46,072 bases of DNA from an uncultured Pseudomonadota bacterium (GCA_937880875.1 CALGRI010000196.1:1-46072), one strand, 5' to 3'. Counted from the first letter of the stretch, positions 25,771 to 35,171 are shown. The notes: generated from the letters alone by a model not told the origin. Translations and numbers: made by a program.

Positions 25771-26946
25771 TCAGGCTTTTACGTCATCAACATGGTAACT
25801 GCCTTTTGTGTTGGCAGCCTCTACAAGCTTGTCGAATTTGGATAATGAACCGATGAGTTCCATTTTAATATCATCCCAGGCAGGAAGCTGGGCTCCTGCG
25901 GCCTTGACCCAGGCCTCTTTTTCACTGGGTGTTGGCACATAGAAATTAACACCAAACTTTGTCAGTTCTGACATGGCATAGGCGCGGGCAGCCGGTACTT
26001 TGGCATGGTTCTGTCTCATGGTTACTTCACTGGCATAATCAATCCCGTCCTGAACATCCTGGGGCAGACTTTTAAACCATTTGAGATTGCAGGAATAAAC
26101 CTGGGAATCGGGAACAGCACCGTTGAAAGTAATGCTGGAAAGCACATCCTTGAATCCAAATATCAGCAATGCTTCAACAGAAGGATCAAGGGCATCTGCA
26201 ACACCCTGTTTGATGGCAGATGCAGTTTCACCCCATGCTATGGGTGTCGGGTTTGCGCCTAACAGCCTGTAGAACTGCTGGAGAATATTAGATCCAGGCA
26301 CACGAAATTTAAGTCCCTTCATATCATTCGGGGTTTTAATCGGCCCTTTGATGCCTTTGCGAAGGGCCACAACCCTTGGGTCAATGGTCACATACCAGAG
26401 GGCCTTAAATCCCTTGGCCTCAATTTTGGGATTGATTTCATCCTTCCAGGCCTGGGATGTCACAAGGTTTACAAATTTCTGATTTTCTCCGCACCAATAG
26501 GGGATATTGATAAGATCGGCTGCCGGTGCAAATGGTGCAAAATTGGAAATGGAATGCTGTGCCGCCTGTATGGTGCCGGTCTGAACCTTCTGAACCAGGG
26601 CACTTCCAGCTCCTAGCTGACCTGCCGGCGCGAGTTTGACATATACCTTGCCATTGGTGAAATTCTGGATATTTTCTTTCATATCCAGTTGCATAATGGG
26701 ATAGGTTCTAGAGGCACCAAGGATATAGCCGGTGGCAAGATTCATGGTGTATTTTGCTGCACTTTTCCGCTCTTTTTCCTCATTGCTGACCGTGGCAGCA
26801 TGGGCCTCGGGTGCGCCCACAACCCCTGTTGTCATGGCAATGGCAGCAGCTGTGAATCCGAATTTGGCAGTTAGTTCCATGAAACGTCTACGATCAATTT
26901 TACCCAAACTTTTGATTTCATTTTCGTTATTCATTTCTTTAGACAT
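25771..26946 (-). CDS. TRAP substrate-binding protein with Tat signal (DctP/HpsK-like)
   Basis: This is a 391-aa periplasmic binding protein of the DctP family. The N-terminus carries a twin-arginine signal: DRRRFMELTAKFG followed by a hydrophobic stretch and an AHAA cleavage region near residue 50. Family motifs visible include APAGQLGAGSALVQKVQTGTI and LKFRVPGSNILQQFYRLLGA with the carboxylate-binding Arg, and GVADALDPSVEALL. The SD GGAGG precedes ATG 26946. It captures the substrate for the two downstream permeases. Tat export is seen in some TRAP binding proteins. Substrate (DHPS or sulfolactate) is inferred from the locus. Confidence 0.92.
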   Translation of the reverse strand: MSKEMNNENEIKSLGKIDRRRFMELTAKFGFTAAAIAMTTGVVGAPEAHAATVSNEEKERKSAAKYTMNLATGYILGASRTYPIMQLDMKENIQNFTNGKVYVKLAPAGQLGAGSALVQKVQTGTIQAAQHSISNFAPFAPAADLINIPYWCGENQKFVNLVTSQAWKDEINPKIEAKGFKALWYVTIDPRVVALRKGIKGPIKTPNDMKGLKFRVPGSNILQQFYRLLGANPTPIAWGETASAIKQGVADALDPSVEALLIFGFKDVLSSITFNGAVPDSQVYSCNLKWFKSLPQDVQDGIDYASEVTMRQNHAKVPAARAYAMSELTKFGVNFYVPTPSEKEAWVKAAGAQLPAWDDIKMELIGSLSKFDKLVEAANTKGSYHVDDVKA

Positions 26947-26969
26947 CGCTTACCTCCATTAAATTATGA

Positions 26970-27209
26970 TTATTTATTGTTTTGCTTAGTATTTGACTCG
27001 CGTTGCAAAGCAGCTGCAACAAAAGCTATCGAGGCAAACAGGAGTAGTAAAAACTCACTGACATTCCCAAGATAGAAAACATCCCAGCCCCATTGGATTG
27101 AAGCTTTTCCCAATAAAATATTCAAGAAATAAAGGGCCACTGAGAAGGCAAAAACAAGTAATGTCAAACGTTCACCAGTTGTATAGCTGCTATTTTTCTT
27201 TTTTTCCAT
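26970..27209 (-). CDS. Small two-TM protein of the sulfonate locus
   Basis: This 79-aa protein has two hydrophobic helices (about residues 14-33 and 43-67), a Lys-rich N-terminus (MEKKKNSSY) and a charged C-terminus. It lies between suyB and the TRAP binding-protein gene, 23 bp before the latter, so it is in the operon. A weak AAAGGC site precedes ATG 27209. It may be an accessory subunit of the transporter or a sulfite-related membrane factor. I do not recognise a family. Confidence 0.65.
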   Translation of the reverse strand: MEKKKNSSYTTGERLTLLVFAFSVALYFLNILLGKASIQWGWDVFYLGNVSEFLLLLFASIAFVAAALQRESNTKQNNK

Positions 27210-27260
27210 AACTTAAGCCTTTTATTCTTTTTTTAAATTTATAATAGTATCTTATTTGTT

Positions 27261-28424
27261 TTATGCACTTTCATAAAGCTTGGTAAAAACATATTCCTCA
27301 TGCCCCAGTGCTTCCTGGGCAGTCCGCCTGCCATTGCAGGTCCGAACCAACATTGCAAGCAAATTATCTCCGGATTCATCCAGGGTCATTTCACCCCTTA
27401 GAATACCAGAGCAGTCATAGTCAATATGCTCAGACATATCACCCGCTGTGCGCGGATTGGCTGTCAATTTTATCACAGGTTCGATGGCATTACCAATGAT
27501 GTTGCCCTGGCCTGTAGGAAACAAATGTGCGACAAAACCTGCGGCTGCCCATAAGGTCACTGCCTCGGCTGCAGCACTGGATGAATCCATGTACCAAAGT
27601 CCTGGTCCTGGAGGTGTTACCGCTTTGTCTAAGGCCCCCAAGTAGTTTATCTTTTTACCAATTTTTTGGACGTTACCGAATGCTTTTTCTTCGATGGTGG
27701 TCAGTCCGCCTGCAATGTTACCCTTGGTAGGCTGGCTTCCGGAAAGGTCATCGGTCTTATTGCGGTCAATCATGGCAGCATAGCGATCAAACAGCGCCAT
27801 AAATTGTTCCCCTGCTTCCGGGGTTGCTGCTCTTTCCTTAACGCCCAACTCAGCACCGGTGATTTCACTGGTCTCACCAAAAGAACAGGTTCCGCCCATT
27901 TCAACCAATTTTTCAAATGCATTTCCAACCGTCGGGTTGGAAGCCAGACCGGAAGTGGTATCGGACTCTCCACATTTGGTGGATACCCAGATTTCGCTCA
28001 GGTCACATTCCTGCCTCTGGATTTCACTTGCCCATTGGACATATTCTTTGGCTTTCCAGCTGGCCATTTGAACTGTTTTGATATCCCCATGGCGCTCAAT
28101 GCCAAAACCGGTAACCGGTTTGCCGGTTTTGGCAATACCTTCCACAACCCGGTTGGTCCATTCCGGTTCAATACCGATGACAACAACAGCAGCCACATTG
28201 GGATTGGCACCCGTGCCGATCAGGGTTCTAAAAAAAAGTTCCAGGTCTTCGCCAAACTGTAGACGTCCATAGGCATGGGGAAGAGCCTTGCACCCTTTAA
28301 TATTGTGTGCCACATTTTCACAAGCCGCATTGCTCAGGTCGTCCAAGGGCAGAATCACAACATGATTACGGATGCCAACACGTCCGTTTTCTCTTTTATA
28401 GGCCATTACTTTGGGGTTGCTCAT
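27261..28424 (-). CDS. suyB: (2R)-sulfolactate sulfo-lyase, large subunit SuyB
   Basis: This 387-aa protein belongs to the altronate/galactarate dehydratase C-terminal family. The start [15 protein letters not shown]-type motif, the block [41 protein letters not shown] and [18 protein letters not shown] match my recollection of SuyB proteins rather than sugar-acid dehydratases. With SuyA it eliminates sulfite from (R)-sulfolactate to give pyruvate. Several conserved Cys ([23 protein letters not shown]) could hold iron. The start is ATG 28424, nine bases after AAGGAG; the ATG at 28433 overlaps the suyA stop. The HpsN-like gene in the same locus supports this call. Confidence 0.87.
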   Translation of the reverse strand: MSNPKVMAYKRENGRVGIRNHVVILPLDDLSNAACENVAHNIKGCKALPHAYGRLQFGEDLELFFRTLIGTGANPNVAAVVVIGIEPEWTNRVVEGIAKTGKPVTGFGIERHGDIKTVQMASWKAKEYVQWASEIQRQECDLSEIWVSTKCGESDTTSGLASNPTVGNAFEKLVEMGGTCSFGETSEITGAELGVKERAATPEAGEQFMALFDRYAAMIDRNKTDDLSGSQPTKGNIAGGLTTIEEKAFGNVQKIGKKINYLGALDKAVTPPGPGLWYMDSSSAAAEAVTLWAAAGFVAHLFPTGQGNIIGNAIEPVIKLTANPRTAGDMSEHIDYDCSGILRGEMTLDESGDNLLAMLVRTCNGRRTAQEALGHEEYVFTKLYESA

Positions 28425-28426
28425 GA

Positions 28427-28705
28427 TTACCATCTCCTTGTTTTCAAATTTTGAGTGTGAACATGACCGCCTTTTTTGATATCGGCAACAACTCTTCCAA
28501 TATCAGCACCATATTTGATGACGGCTTCGTCAACCTTGAGATCAGTTACAGCCATTTTGTGTCCCAACGGGATATCCACCAGGATTTTTATTTCCATCGG
28601 CTCCTGTGAGTCCATATACAGCCCTTTAGCCGTCTCGCCTGCTTTGATGTCGACAGTGGCAACACCGACACTATCTCCTTTTTCATGGATCAAGAATTGA
28701 ATCAT
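28427..28705 (-). CDS. suyA: (2R)-sulfolactate sulfo-lyase, small subunit SuyA
   Basis: This 92-aa SAF-domain protein corresponds to the small subunit of sulfolactate sulfo-lyase, which in sugar-acid dehydratases is fused as the N-terminal domain. Diagnostic segments are [48 protein letters not shown] and the C-terminal [12 protein letters not shown]. It is the first gene of the operon, with AAGGAG before ATG 28705, and its last codons hold the ribosome site for suyB. A sigma-54 promoter lies about 70 bp upstream. Confidence 0.88.
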   Translation of the reverse strand: MIQFLIHEKGDSVGVATVDIKAGETAKGLYMDSQEPMEIKILVDIPLGHKMAVTDLKVDEAVIKYGADIGRVVADIKKGGHVHTQNLKTRRW

Positions 28706-28775
28706 CTAAATTACTCCTTAATTGATAAATAGGTTTGTTAATAAATTTAATCAGTGAATCCTTTACTAAATAGGT

Positions 28776-28791
28776 AGCAAATATGATGCCA
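28776..28791 (-). promoter_or_regulatory. Sigma-54 promoter of the suyAB/TRAP/hpsN operon
   Basis: On the minus strand the sequence TGGCAT-CATAT-TTGCT matches the -24/-12 consensus (TGGCAY-N5-TTGCW), with exactly ten bases between GG and GC. The predicted start of transcription is near 28764, about 58 nt upstream of the suyA ATG. A sigma-54 activator gene is divergently encoded next to it. Confidence 0.85.
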
Positions 28792-28867
28792 TTCACATGT
28801 TTTTTTATAACCTGCTGTATTTTAAAATTTTTTTATTTAATAGACCAAACAGACATTGTGTTTTGGG

Positions 28868-28900
28868 GCCCAATATTGGGCGCTATGCCCAATATTGGGC
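28868..28900. promoter_or_regulatory. Tandem palindromes, candidate enhancer (UAS)
   Basis: Two identical perfect 14-bp palindromes, GCCCAATATTGGGC, lie at 28868-28881 and 28887-28900 with centres 19 bp apart. They are about 100 bp upstream of the sigma-54 promoter and 80 bp upstream of the activator start, the expected position for enhancer-binding protein sites. Confidence 0.75.
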
Positions 28901-28980
28901 TTGACTTTCTTTCTGAAATCAGTCTAAACCATTTGGAACAGCAAAGATACCTGAGATTATTTTTTAAATATGGAGGTTAT

Positions 28981-30531
28981 ATGCAATGGAATCTTGCCAC
29001 CAGGCACCAGATACTTTTAGAAATAACAAATGCCGTAATTTCCAAAACATCAAAACAAGATTTTTTTAATGCCCTTGCAGCAGAACTAAAAAAACATTTT
29101 CCCTGTGACCGCTTGAGTATCAATCTTTATGACAAAAAAGGCCAGTCCCTGCAATACTTTACCATTGCAGACGGGATTGATCCCAAAGGCATTTCAAGTT
29201 TAGAAAAGCGTCCATTTTTGAAAGGTGCTATCGCAAAAATGGCCATACAATCCAGGCAACCCGTAATTATTGATGACCTGTCACGCTATAAGGATATGTT
29301 TTCCATCGGACAAATGGTTAAAGCAGGGTTGATGTCAACCATGGCATTTCCGCTGATTATGCGAAATATTGTTTTTGGGACGCTTCATTTTTCGTTTAAA
29401 ACCGCCCCTCCTAATCTGTCTGAATTATCAGGATTACTCACGGAAGTATCTAAACAGGTGGCCATAGCAGTTGACAATCTGGTGGCCTATAACCGGCTGA
29501 AAAATGAAAAACAGAACCTGGAAAGAGAAAAACGATATTTAATTGGGGCTTCTGAAGATTACAAATCAAAAGATTTCTGTTACACATCTCCTCAAATGAC
29601 TGAAATTATGAATGTGGTTAAGAGAGTTGCAGAAATTGATGCCCCGGTCTTTCTGACGGGTGAAACAGGAACTGGAAAAGATTTTATAGCACGGTTCATA
29701 CATCATATCAGCCCCCGCAAAGATCACATGTTTGTTAAAGTCAATTGTCCGGCTATTCCCCCTACGCTGTTTGAGAGTGAATTGTTCGGTCATGCCAAAG
29801 GAGCGTTTACCGGTGCAGATTCCCAGCGTGTAGGGCGTTTCGAAATGGCTCATATGGGAACAATTTTTCTTGACGAGGTAGGTGAATTACCTGAAAATCA
29901 GCAGGTAAAGTTATTGCAGGTATTACAGGAAAGCCGCTTTGAACGTGTGGGTGACAGCAAGCCCAGAGAAGTCAATTTTCGTTTGATTGCAGCCACAAAT
30001 AGAGATCCTGTAAAAAGTATTCAAGAAGGCAAGTTAAGAAATGATCTATACTACCGGCTTAATATTATTCAAATTCATGTACCTCCTTTGCGGGAAAGGG
30101 TGGGTGATATTCCATTATTAATTGAGCATGTCACGCTCAATGAATCTTATCTCATCCATCAACCCGCTCCTCGATATAGCAAGCAGGCAATTAAGCTTTT
30201 AAATGCATATCATTGGCCTGGAAATGTCAGGGAATTGAAAAATTTTGTCAAACGAATGATAATTCTCAAACCTGGAGAGTTAATAAATCCTCATGACATC
30301 GAAAAAATGATTGAACTCGAAGAACAAACGAATATTGAGAAGAATATTCCCATTAAAACTTTGGCGGAATCCGAACGTATTTCCATTGAACAAGCCCTGA
30401 TTAAATGCAAGGGAATCATTGGGGGTAAAAAAGGGACAGCCCGCCTTTTAGATGTCCCCCGATCTACTCTTCAATATCGGATGAAAAAATATGGCATAAA
30501 ACCTAAGATAACAGTCCAGATGGAGGATTGA
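28981..30531 (+). CDS. Sigma-54-dependent activator, GAF-AAA+-Fis type (sulfonate locus)
   Basis: This 516-aa activator has an N-terminal GAF domain (about 10-170), a short coiled linker (NRLKNEKQNLEREKRY), a sigma-54 AAA+ domain with Walker A GETGTGKD, the sigma-54 contact loop GAFTGAD, Walker B IFLDEVGEL and arginine-finger region, and a C-terminal Fis-type HTH (ARLLDVPRSTLQYRMKKYGI). The start is ATG 28981 with GGAGG six bases upstream; the open frame extending to 28783 runs through regulatory palindromes and is not coding. It is divergent from suyA. The GAF domain probably senses a pathway metabolite such as DHPS or sulfolactate. Confidence 0.92.
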   Translation: MQWNLATRHQILLEITNAVISKTSKQDFFNALAAELKKHFPCDRLSINLYDKKGQSLQYFTIADGIDPKGISSLEKRPFLKGAIAKMAIQSRQPVIIDDLSRYKDMFSIGQMVKAGLMSTMAFPLIMRNIVFGTLHFSFKTAPPNLSELSGLLTEVSKQVAIAVDNLVAYNRLKNEKQNLEREKRYLIGASEDYKSKDFCYTSPQMTEIMNVVKRVAEIDAPVFLTGETGTGKDFIARFIHHISPRKDHMFVKVNCPAIPPTLFESELFGHAKGAFTGADSQRVGRFEMAHMGTIFLDEVGELPENQQVKLLQVLQESRFERVGDSKPREVNFRLIAATNRDPVKSIQEGKLRNDLYYRLNIIQIHVPPLRERVGDIPLLIEHVTLNESYLIHQPAPRYSKQAIKLLNAYHWPGNVRELKNFVKRMIILKPGELINPHDIEKMIELEEQTNIEKNIPIKTLAESERISIEQALIKCKGIIGGKKGTARLLDVPRSTLQYRMKKYGIKPKITVQMED

Positions 30532-30583
30532 TGATAAAGGGAACACCTCTTGGATTGTGGATCGGCATTGTGTAGGGCTCTGT

Positions 30584-31357
30584 TTATTCCTTTACATATC
30601 GGGGATATGTCATCTTGGCATTTCTGGCATCATTGATATCAATATCAAGGGTTAGAAAGTTTTGATCCAAAGCAGTTGTTCCCAGAACATCCCCCCGTTC
30701 CGGTTCAATTATCCAGCCCGTGCCGCCAAAATCTTCTTCCCGGGTATTCGGGCCATTGTAATTGGATGAAAGGCAGAAGGCACCGGATACAATGGCAGCG
30801 GCTTTTCCCCCGGTAACCCAGATGTCTACTTTGCTTTTCGGGGTGGCCCTGGGACAGACCAGGATATCAATACCCTGTTTTAAATACTGCCGGGCTCTTT
30901 GGGTAAACCATATCTCAGTGCAGATGAGAAATCCAATCCTGAGCCCGTTGATATGGATAATATTAAAATGGTCCTCTCCTTTTTCATACCAGGAGGCTTC
31001 ATAATATCCGGGTTCATCCGGCAGATAGTATTTGTCATGAACAGTGATAACACCTTTTTCCCGGGTAAAGATAAAGCCGCGGTTTAAATGCCGGCTGTTT
31101 TCTATTACCGGTCTTGTGGCAATGGTCATTGCCACGGGCAATTCATATAATCTGTCAATCCATTTGTCATGGGCTTTTACGGCCTGCTCCCAAAGGCGTG
31201 TATCAACCTTGTCTGATTTTGTAACCCATTCAAAAAACGGCATTTCAGGCAGCACCAGCATGTCTGATTTTTCTGTTTCAAGATGATGGATAAGCTTGTT
31301 CCAATAGATGTCAGATTCTGTCCAGGAATTGGGCAGTTCGCAAACACTCACTCTCAT
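30584..31357 (-). CDS. Carbon-nitrogen hydrolase (nitrilase superfamily)
   Basis: This 257-aa cytosolic enzyme has the complete nitrilase triad: Glu in MLVLPEMPFFEW, Lys in VHDKYYLPDEPG and Cys in LICTEIWF. ATG 31357 lies about seven bases after AAAAGG; a TTG at 31375 is less likely. It lies 26 bp downstream of the PLP ammonia-lyase gene and is co-transcribed with it. Family members hydrolyse amides, nitriles or carbamoyl compounds. Here a role in releasing ammonia from an amide of the nearby amino-compound pathway is plausible but unproven. Confidence 0.87.
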   Translation of the reverse strand: MRVSVCELPNSWTESDIYWNKLIHHLETEKSDMLVLPEMPFFEWVTKSDKVDTRLWEQAVKAHDKWIDRLYELPVAMTIATRPVIENSRHLNRGFIFTREKGVITVHDKYYLPDEPGYYEASWYEKGEDHFNIIHINGLRIGFLICTEIWFTQRARQYLKQGIDILVCPRATPKSKVDIWVTGGKAAAIVSGAFCLSSNYNGPNTREEDFGGTGWIIEPERGDVLGTTALDQNFLTLDIDINDARNAKMTYPRYVKE

Positions 31358-31383
31358 GTTGTTTCCTTTTTTCAAACAGTATT

Positions 31384-32328
31384 TTATAATTTCAGAATTA
31401 TCCCCATGGTTTTAGCGTCAATATTGCCGCCGCTTAAGATAACACCGACTTTTCCCTTTGGCACAACCTTTTTGTTTAAAAGGGCTGCAAGCCCGAGAGC
31501 GCCGGAGGGTTCCACCACAAGTTTCATGCGGAAAAATAAAAATTGTACGGCAAGAATAATATCTTTTTCCGAAACCGTTACCATATCGTCAACATTCTCC
31601 AATATCAAAGGAAAGGTGATTTTTCCAAGGGACTCGGTTCTGGTGCCGTCGGCAATGGTATCGGGATTTTTAACACGGTGAAGGATTCCGGTCTTAAATG
31701 ATTTGCAGGCATCATCTGCAAGCTCAGGTTCCACACCAATGACCTTGCAGTCAGGGTTTTTGCCTTTTGCTGCAATGGCGCAGCCGCTTAACAGACCTCC
31801 GCCCCCGCAGGGGGTCAGCAGCATGTCAAGGGTTCCTGCCTGGTCAAACAGCTCCAGAGCAGCTGTTCCCTGACCGGCTATGACATCCAGATGGTCAAAT
31901 GGCGGGATCATGGTCAACCCCTGCTCTTCCTGGATTTTTAATGCAATATCTTCCCGGCTTCCTTCCTCAGGATCATATTCAACCACAATGGCACCATACT
32001 CTTTTGTTGCAGCCAGTTTTGTTGCCGGTGCATTTTTCGGCATGACAATGGTTGTTTCCACATTGAGCATCTTTCCCACAAGGGCAACGGCCTGGGCATG
32101 GTTCCCCGAGGAATAGGTGATGACCCCTCTTGCTTTTTCAAGCGTTGTAAGTTTTGAAATGCTGTTGAACGCCCCCCTGAACTTGAACGCGCCCATTTTT
32201 TGAAAGTTTTCACATTTTAAATAGATGTCCGCCCCCACCAGTTTATTTAAGGTACCCGAGGTCATTACCGGGGTATGATTGGCATGGCCCTTTAATCTTT
32301 CAGCGGCATTGATAATATGGTTAAACAT
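31384..32328 (-). CDS. PLP-dependent threonine/serine ammonia-lyase or racemase family protein
   Basis: This 314-aa fold-type II PLP enzyme lacks the C-terminal ACT domain of biosynthetic IlvA. The PLP-lysine is in AFKFRGAFN, the substrate loop is SSGNHAQAVA, and the phosphate-binding loop is PCGGGGLLSG. Its length and motifs fit catabolic threonine dehydratase, serine racemase, threo-3-hydroxyaspartate ammonia-lyase or the EutB-like enzymes of ectoine degradation. GGGAG precedes ATG 32328 by about ten bases. It diverges from the racemase/amidohydrolase genes. The exact amino acid substrate cannot be read from sequence. Confidence 0.87.
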   Translation of the reverse strand: MFNHIINAAERLKGHANHTPVMTSGTLNKLVGADIYLKCENFQKMGAFKFRGAFNSISKLTTLEKARGVITYSSGNHAQAVALVGKMLNVETTIVMPKNAPATKLAATKEYGAIVVEYDPEEGSREDIALKIQEEQGLTMIPPFDHLDVIAGQGTAALELFDQAGTLDMLLTPCGGGGLLSGCAIAAKGKNPDCKVIGVEPELADDACKSFKTGILHRVKNPDTIADGTRTESLGKITFPLILENVDDMVTVSEKDIILAVQFLFFRMKLVVEPSGALGLAALLNKKVVPKGKVGVILSGGNIDAKTMGIILKL

Positions 32329-32520
32329 GGATGAACTCCCTAAGTTTTATTATTTGAAAATTCATTATTTCAGGTTGCAGACAAGATGTAAATATTTTTG
32401 GCGTGTATTTATTCAAACAGTAAAAAATCTTGTATTTGCTTTAAAAAGATAGTTGGTTTAACTTAAAGATAGTTTTTTTATGGTAAATAGCAGTTGAATT
32501 TTTTTCTAAGGATTTTTCAA

Positions 32521-33561
32521 ATGAAATTTTTCAATGATTTTTCAAAGGCATCAAAGGGGTTTGAAAATTGCGTTACAACTATTGATTCCCACACAGAAGG
32601 GGAAACCACACGTCTGGTCGTTAATGGCCTGGGGGATATCAAAGGGAAAACTATGATGGATAAGCTGGATTGGTTTAAATCCCGCTATGATAATATCCGG
32701 TGTCTTTTAACAAAAGAACCCAGAGGGTCCAAAGAAATTCTGGCTGCCGTGCTGACTGAGAATGTAAGCAGGACGGCAAAGTTTGGATTGATTTACATGG
32801 ATGCCAAGCGGTATCCATATCTTTGCGGGCATGCAACCATTGGCGCTGTCGTAACCCTGGCAAGAACAGGCTTTCTATCACTTTCCCAGGGAGAAAATTT
32901 TGTACGGGTGGATACCCCGTCCGGACCAATGGAGGCAAGCGTATTCGTTCATGGGGATAAGATTGATGCTGTGGCGATTAATATGGTGCCCTCCTTTGTT
33001 TATGATACCGGTCAAAAGATTGAAGTGCAGGGGTTTGGAACAATAAAGGTGGATCTTGTATGTACTGGCGGTTTTTTTGCCATGGTGGATTCAACCCAGA
33101 TCCCAATGGAACCGGTTCTGGAAAACAAGGCATTTTTAAGTGATCTGGGCATGAAAATCATTGATGCGGCCAATGAGCAGTTGAGTGTGTCCCATCCTGT
33201 CAGACCGGATGTCAGAACCATTGATGTGACGGAATTCTATGATTCAAAAGATGATAAAGGATGCGCCTCTGGCAGGGGCATGGTAGTTTATGGAGAATCC
33301 CATGTTGACAGGTCTCCCTGTGGGACGGGCACGGCAGCTAAACTGACCCTTCTTCATCATTATGGGAAAATCAAAATGAATCAGAGATATATTAATTACA
33401 GTCCTCTGGGGACTTCTTTTGATGCGATGATTATCAAAAAAGAAAAAATCGGGCCTGTGGACGGGTTTATTGTGCAGATTAAAGGTATGGCATATTTAAC
33501 GGGAGTTCATCATTTTATCATTGAAGATGACGACCCTTTTCAAAAAGGATTTATCATCTAA
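32521..33561 (+). CDS. Proline racemase / hydroxyproline epimerase family protein
   Basis: This is a 346-aa member of the proline racemase family. ATG 32521 has AAGGA about eight bases upstream; the TTG at 32494 is rejected. The N-terminal TTIDSHTEGETTRLVV motif is characteristic. Both active-site positions are Cys: YLCGHATIGA and DRSPCGTGTAA, which fits a racemase or 4-hydroxyproline 2-epimerase rather than the Thr-containing 3-hydroxyproline dehydratases. Its last base is shared with the start codon of the amidohydrolase gene (TAATG), so the two are coupled. Proline-type betaine or imino acid use is possible. Confidence 0.87.
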   Translation: MKFFNDFSKASKGFENCVTTIDSHTEGETTRLVVNGLGDIKGKTMMDKLDWFKSRYDNIRCLLTKEPRGSKEILAAVLTENVSRTAKFGLIYMDAKRYPYLCGHATIGAVVTLARTGFLSLSQGENFVRVDTPSGPMEASVFVHGDKIDAVAINMVPSFVYDTGQKIEVQGFGTIKVDLVCTGGFFAMVDSTQIPMEPVLENKAFLSDLGMKIIDAANEQLSVSHPVRPDVRTIDVTEFYDSKDDKGCASGRGMVVYGESHVDRSPCGTGTAAKLTLLHHYGKIKMNQRYINYSPLGTSFDAMIIKKEKIGPVDGFIVQIKGMAYLTGVHHFIIEDDDPFQKGFII

Positions 33562-35171
33562 TGAAAGCTAACGCAGATATTATTTTACATAATGGCAATA
33601 TTCACACCCAGGATGATGGTTATCCAATGGCCCGGGCCGTTGCCATATCCGGAAACCGGATATTAAGTGTCGGGTCTGACCGGGATATTTTAGGTCTGGC
33701 ATCGGAAAACACACAGGTGATGGATCTGGGTAACCGGCTTGTGTTACCCGGATTTACAGATACCCATTTTCATTTTTATGAATGGGCATTGAACTATGAC
33801 CATATCGATTTTTCAAAGGTTCTCTCTTTTAAGGAAATGGAAGAAATCGTTTCAAAGAAAGCCCTGGCCCTTGGCCCTGGAAACTGGGTATTGGGACAGG
33901 GTTTTAATGAGTCGGACTGGCCGGAAAATAAAATGCCGGATCGCCATGATCTTGACAGGATTGCACCCGATAACCCCGTCTGTATCTGGCGGTGTGATCT
34001 CCATCTGGCGGTTGCCAATTCTCTTGGCTTAAAGCTTGCCGGCATTGGCCCGGCAACCCCTGATCCCAAAGATGGTGTGATTGAAAAGGATGCCTCGGGT
34101 CATCCCACAGGTGTCTTAAAAGAACTTGCCCTGAATCTGATCCGGAATGTTTTACCCAAGCTTTCAAGGAAAGCCGTGCTTGAAAATATGCAGAAAGCCA
34201 TAGGAGATGCCCATGGACTGGGTCTGACGTCAATTCATGATATCCGGCTGATGGGCGGATTAGATGGAGCAGATGCCTTAAAGTCCTGGCAGACGCTCCG
34301 GCAGGAGAATAAACTTATAATCCGTTGCCACGTGGCGCTCCCTGGTGAAATGACAGACCAGGCAATTGATCTGGGTATTTTTACAGGGTTTGGAGATGAT
34401 TTGCTGCGCATAGGGTATTTAAAGTTTTTTTCCGACGGCGGCATGGGCGCAAGAACCGGCTGGATGACCCAAAAATATCTGGATGCTGAATATGGGATGC
34501 CCTTAACCCCGGTGGCGGTCATTGAAAAAGCTGCATTAAAAGCAGATCAGGCCGGTCTTAGTGTTATGGTGCATGCCGTTGGAGACAGGGCTAATAAAGA
34601 AATTATAGATATGTTTCACCGCATTGAAAGCAAAGGTAAAACCCAATGCACCATACCCCATAGAATAGAACATGTTCAGATGGTTCTGCCCGAAGATCTT
34701 GAAAAACTGTCTACCTTGAAAAATATGGCAGTCTCCTGCCAGCCCAACAATTTAAGCCTTGATATTTCCATGATTGATACATGTGCAGGGCCCCGGGGAA
34801 AATATGCCTATAACCTGAAAAGTATTTTAAAAAAGGGTATTCCCTTGATGCTCAGTTCTGATGCACCCGTGGCAGATCCCAATCCTCTGGCAGGAATTTA
34901 CTCTGCTGTTACCAGAAAAAGAATGGATAAGACCCCGGAAAAGGGGTGGTACATGGATCAGGCACTCAGTGTTGAAGAAGCGGTAAGAGGGTACACGATC
35001 ACCCCGGCTCTTGTCTCAGGAACAGGTGATCGATTGGGATCCATTTCAAAAGGCAAGCTTGCGGATTTGATTGTTCTTGATCAGGATATCTTTAAGATTG
35101 ATCCGGACAGAATAGCAGATACAAAAGTGGATTTAACCCTTTTTGACGGAAGAATTGTTTATGAAAGATGA
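33561..35171 (+). CDS. Amidohydrolase family 3 protein (YtcJ-like)
   Basis: The protein has 536 aa. The composite-domain start ILHNGNIHTQD, the first metal pair in FTDTHFHFYEW, a GQGFNESDWPE segment, the catalytic region FSDGGMGARTGWM and HAVGDRANKEIIDMF, HRIEHVQM and the terminal Asp in LMLSSDAPV are all characteristic of the YtcJ/amidohydrolase 3 group. These metal-dependent enzymes hydrolyse amides or deformylate small molecules. It is cytosolic (no signal). It starts within the racemase stop and ends 11 bp inside the regulator gene, so it is in one operon with both. The substrate is unknown. Confidence 0.87.
   Translation: MKANADIILHNGNIHTQDDGYPMARAVAISGNRILSVGSDRDILGLASENTQVMDLGNRLVLPGFTDTHFHFYEWALNYDHIDFSKVLSFKEMEEIVSKKALALGPGNWVLGQGFNESDWPENKMPDRHDLDRIAPDNPVCIWRCDLHLAVANSLGLKLAGIGPATPDPKDGVIEKDASGHPTGVLKELALNLIRNVLPKLSRKAVLENMQKAIGDAHGLGLTSIHDIRLMGGLDGADALKSWQTLRQENKLIIRCHVALPGEMTDQAIDLGIFTGFGDDLLRIGYLKFFSDGGMGARTGWMTQKYLDAEYGMPLTPVAVIEKAALKADQAGLSVMVHAVGDRANKEIIDMFHRIESKGKTQCTIPHRIEHVQMVLPEDLEKLSTLKNMAVSCQPNNLSLDISMIDTCAGPRGKYAYNLKSILKKGIPLMLSSDAPVADPNPLAGIYSAVTRKRMDKTPEKGWYMDQALSVEEAVRGYTITPALVSGTGDRLGSISKGKLADLIVLDQDIFKIDPDRIADTKVDLTLFDGRIVYER

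Noticed and set aside
27261-28705. Altronate/galactarate dehydratase
   Set aside because: Split small and large subunits and the sequence blocks fit SuyA and SuyB; there are no uronate pathway genes here.
28868-28900. CRISPR-like or mobile-element repeat
   Set aside because: Only two copies of a short perfect palindrome in a divergent promoter region; an activator binding site is the simpler reading.
28783-28980. N-terminal extension of the GAF-AAA+ activator
   Set aside because: It runs through the sigma-54 promoter and twin palindromes, has no ribosome site, and ATG 28981 has a good GGAGG.
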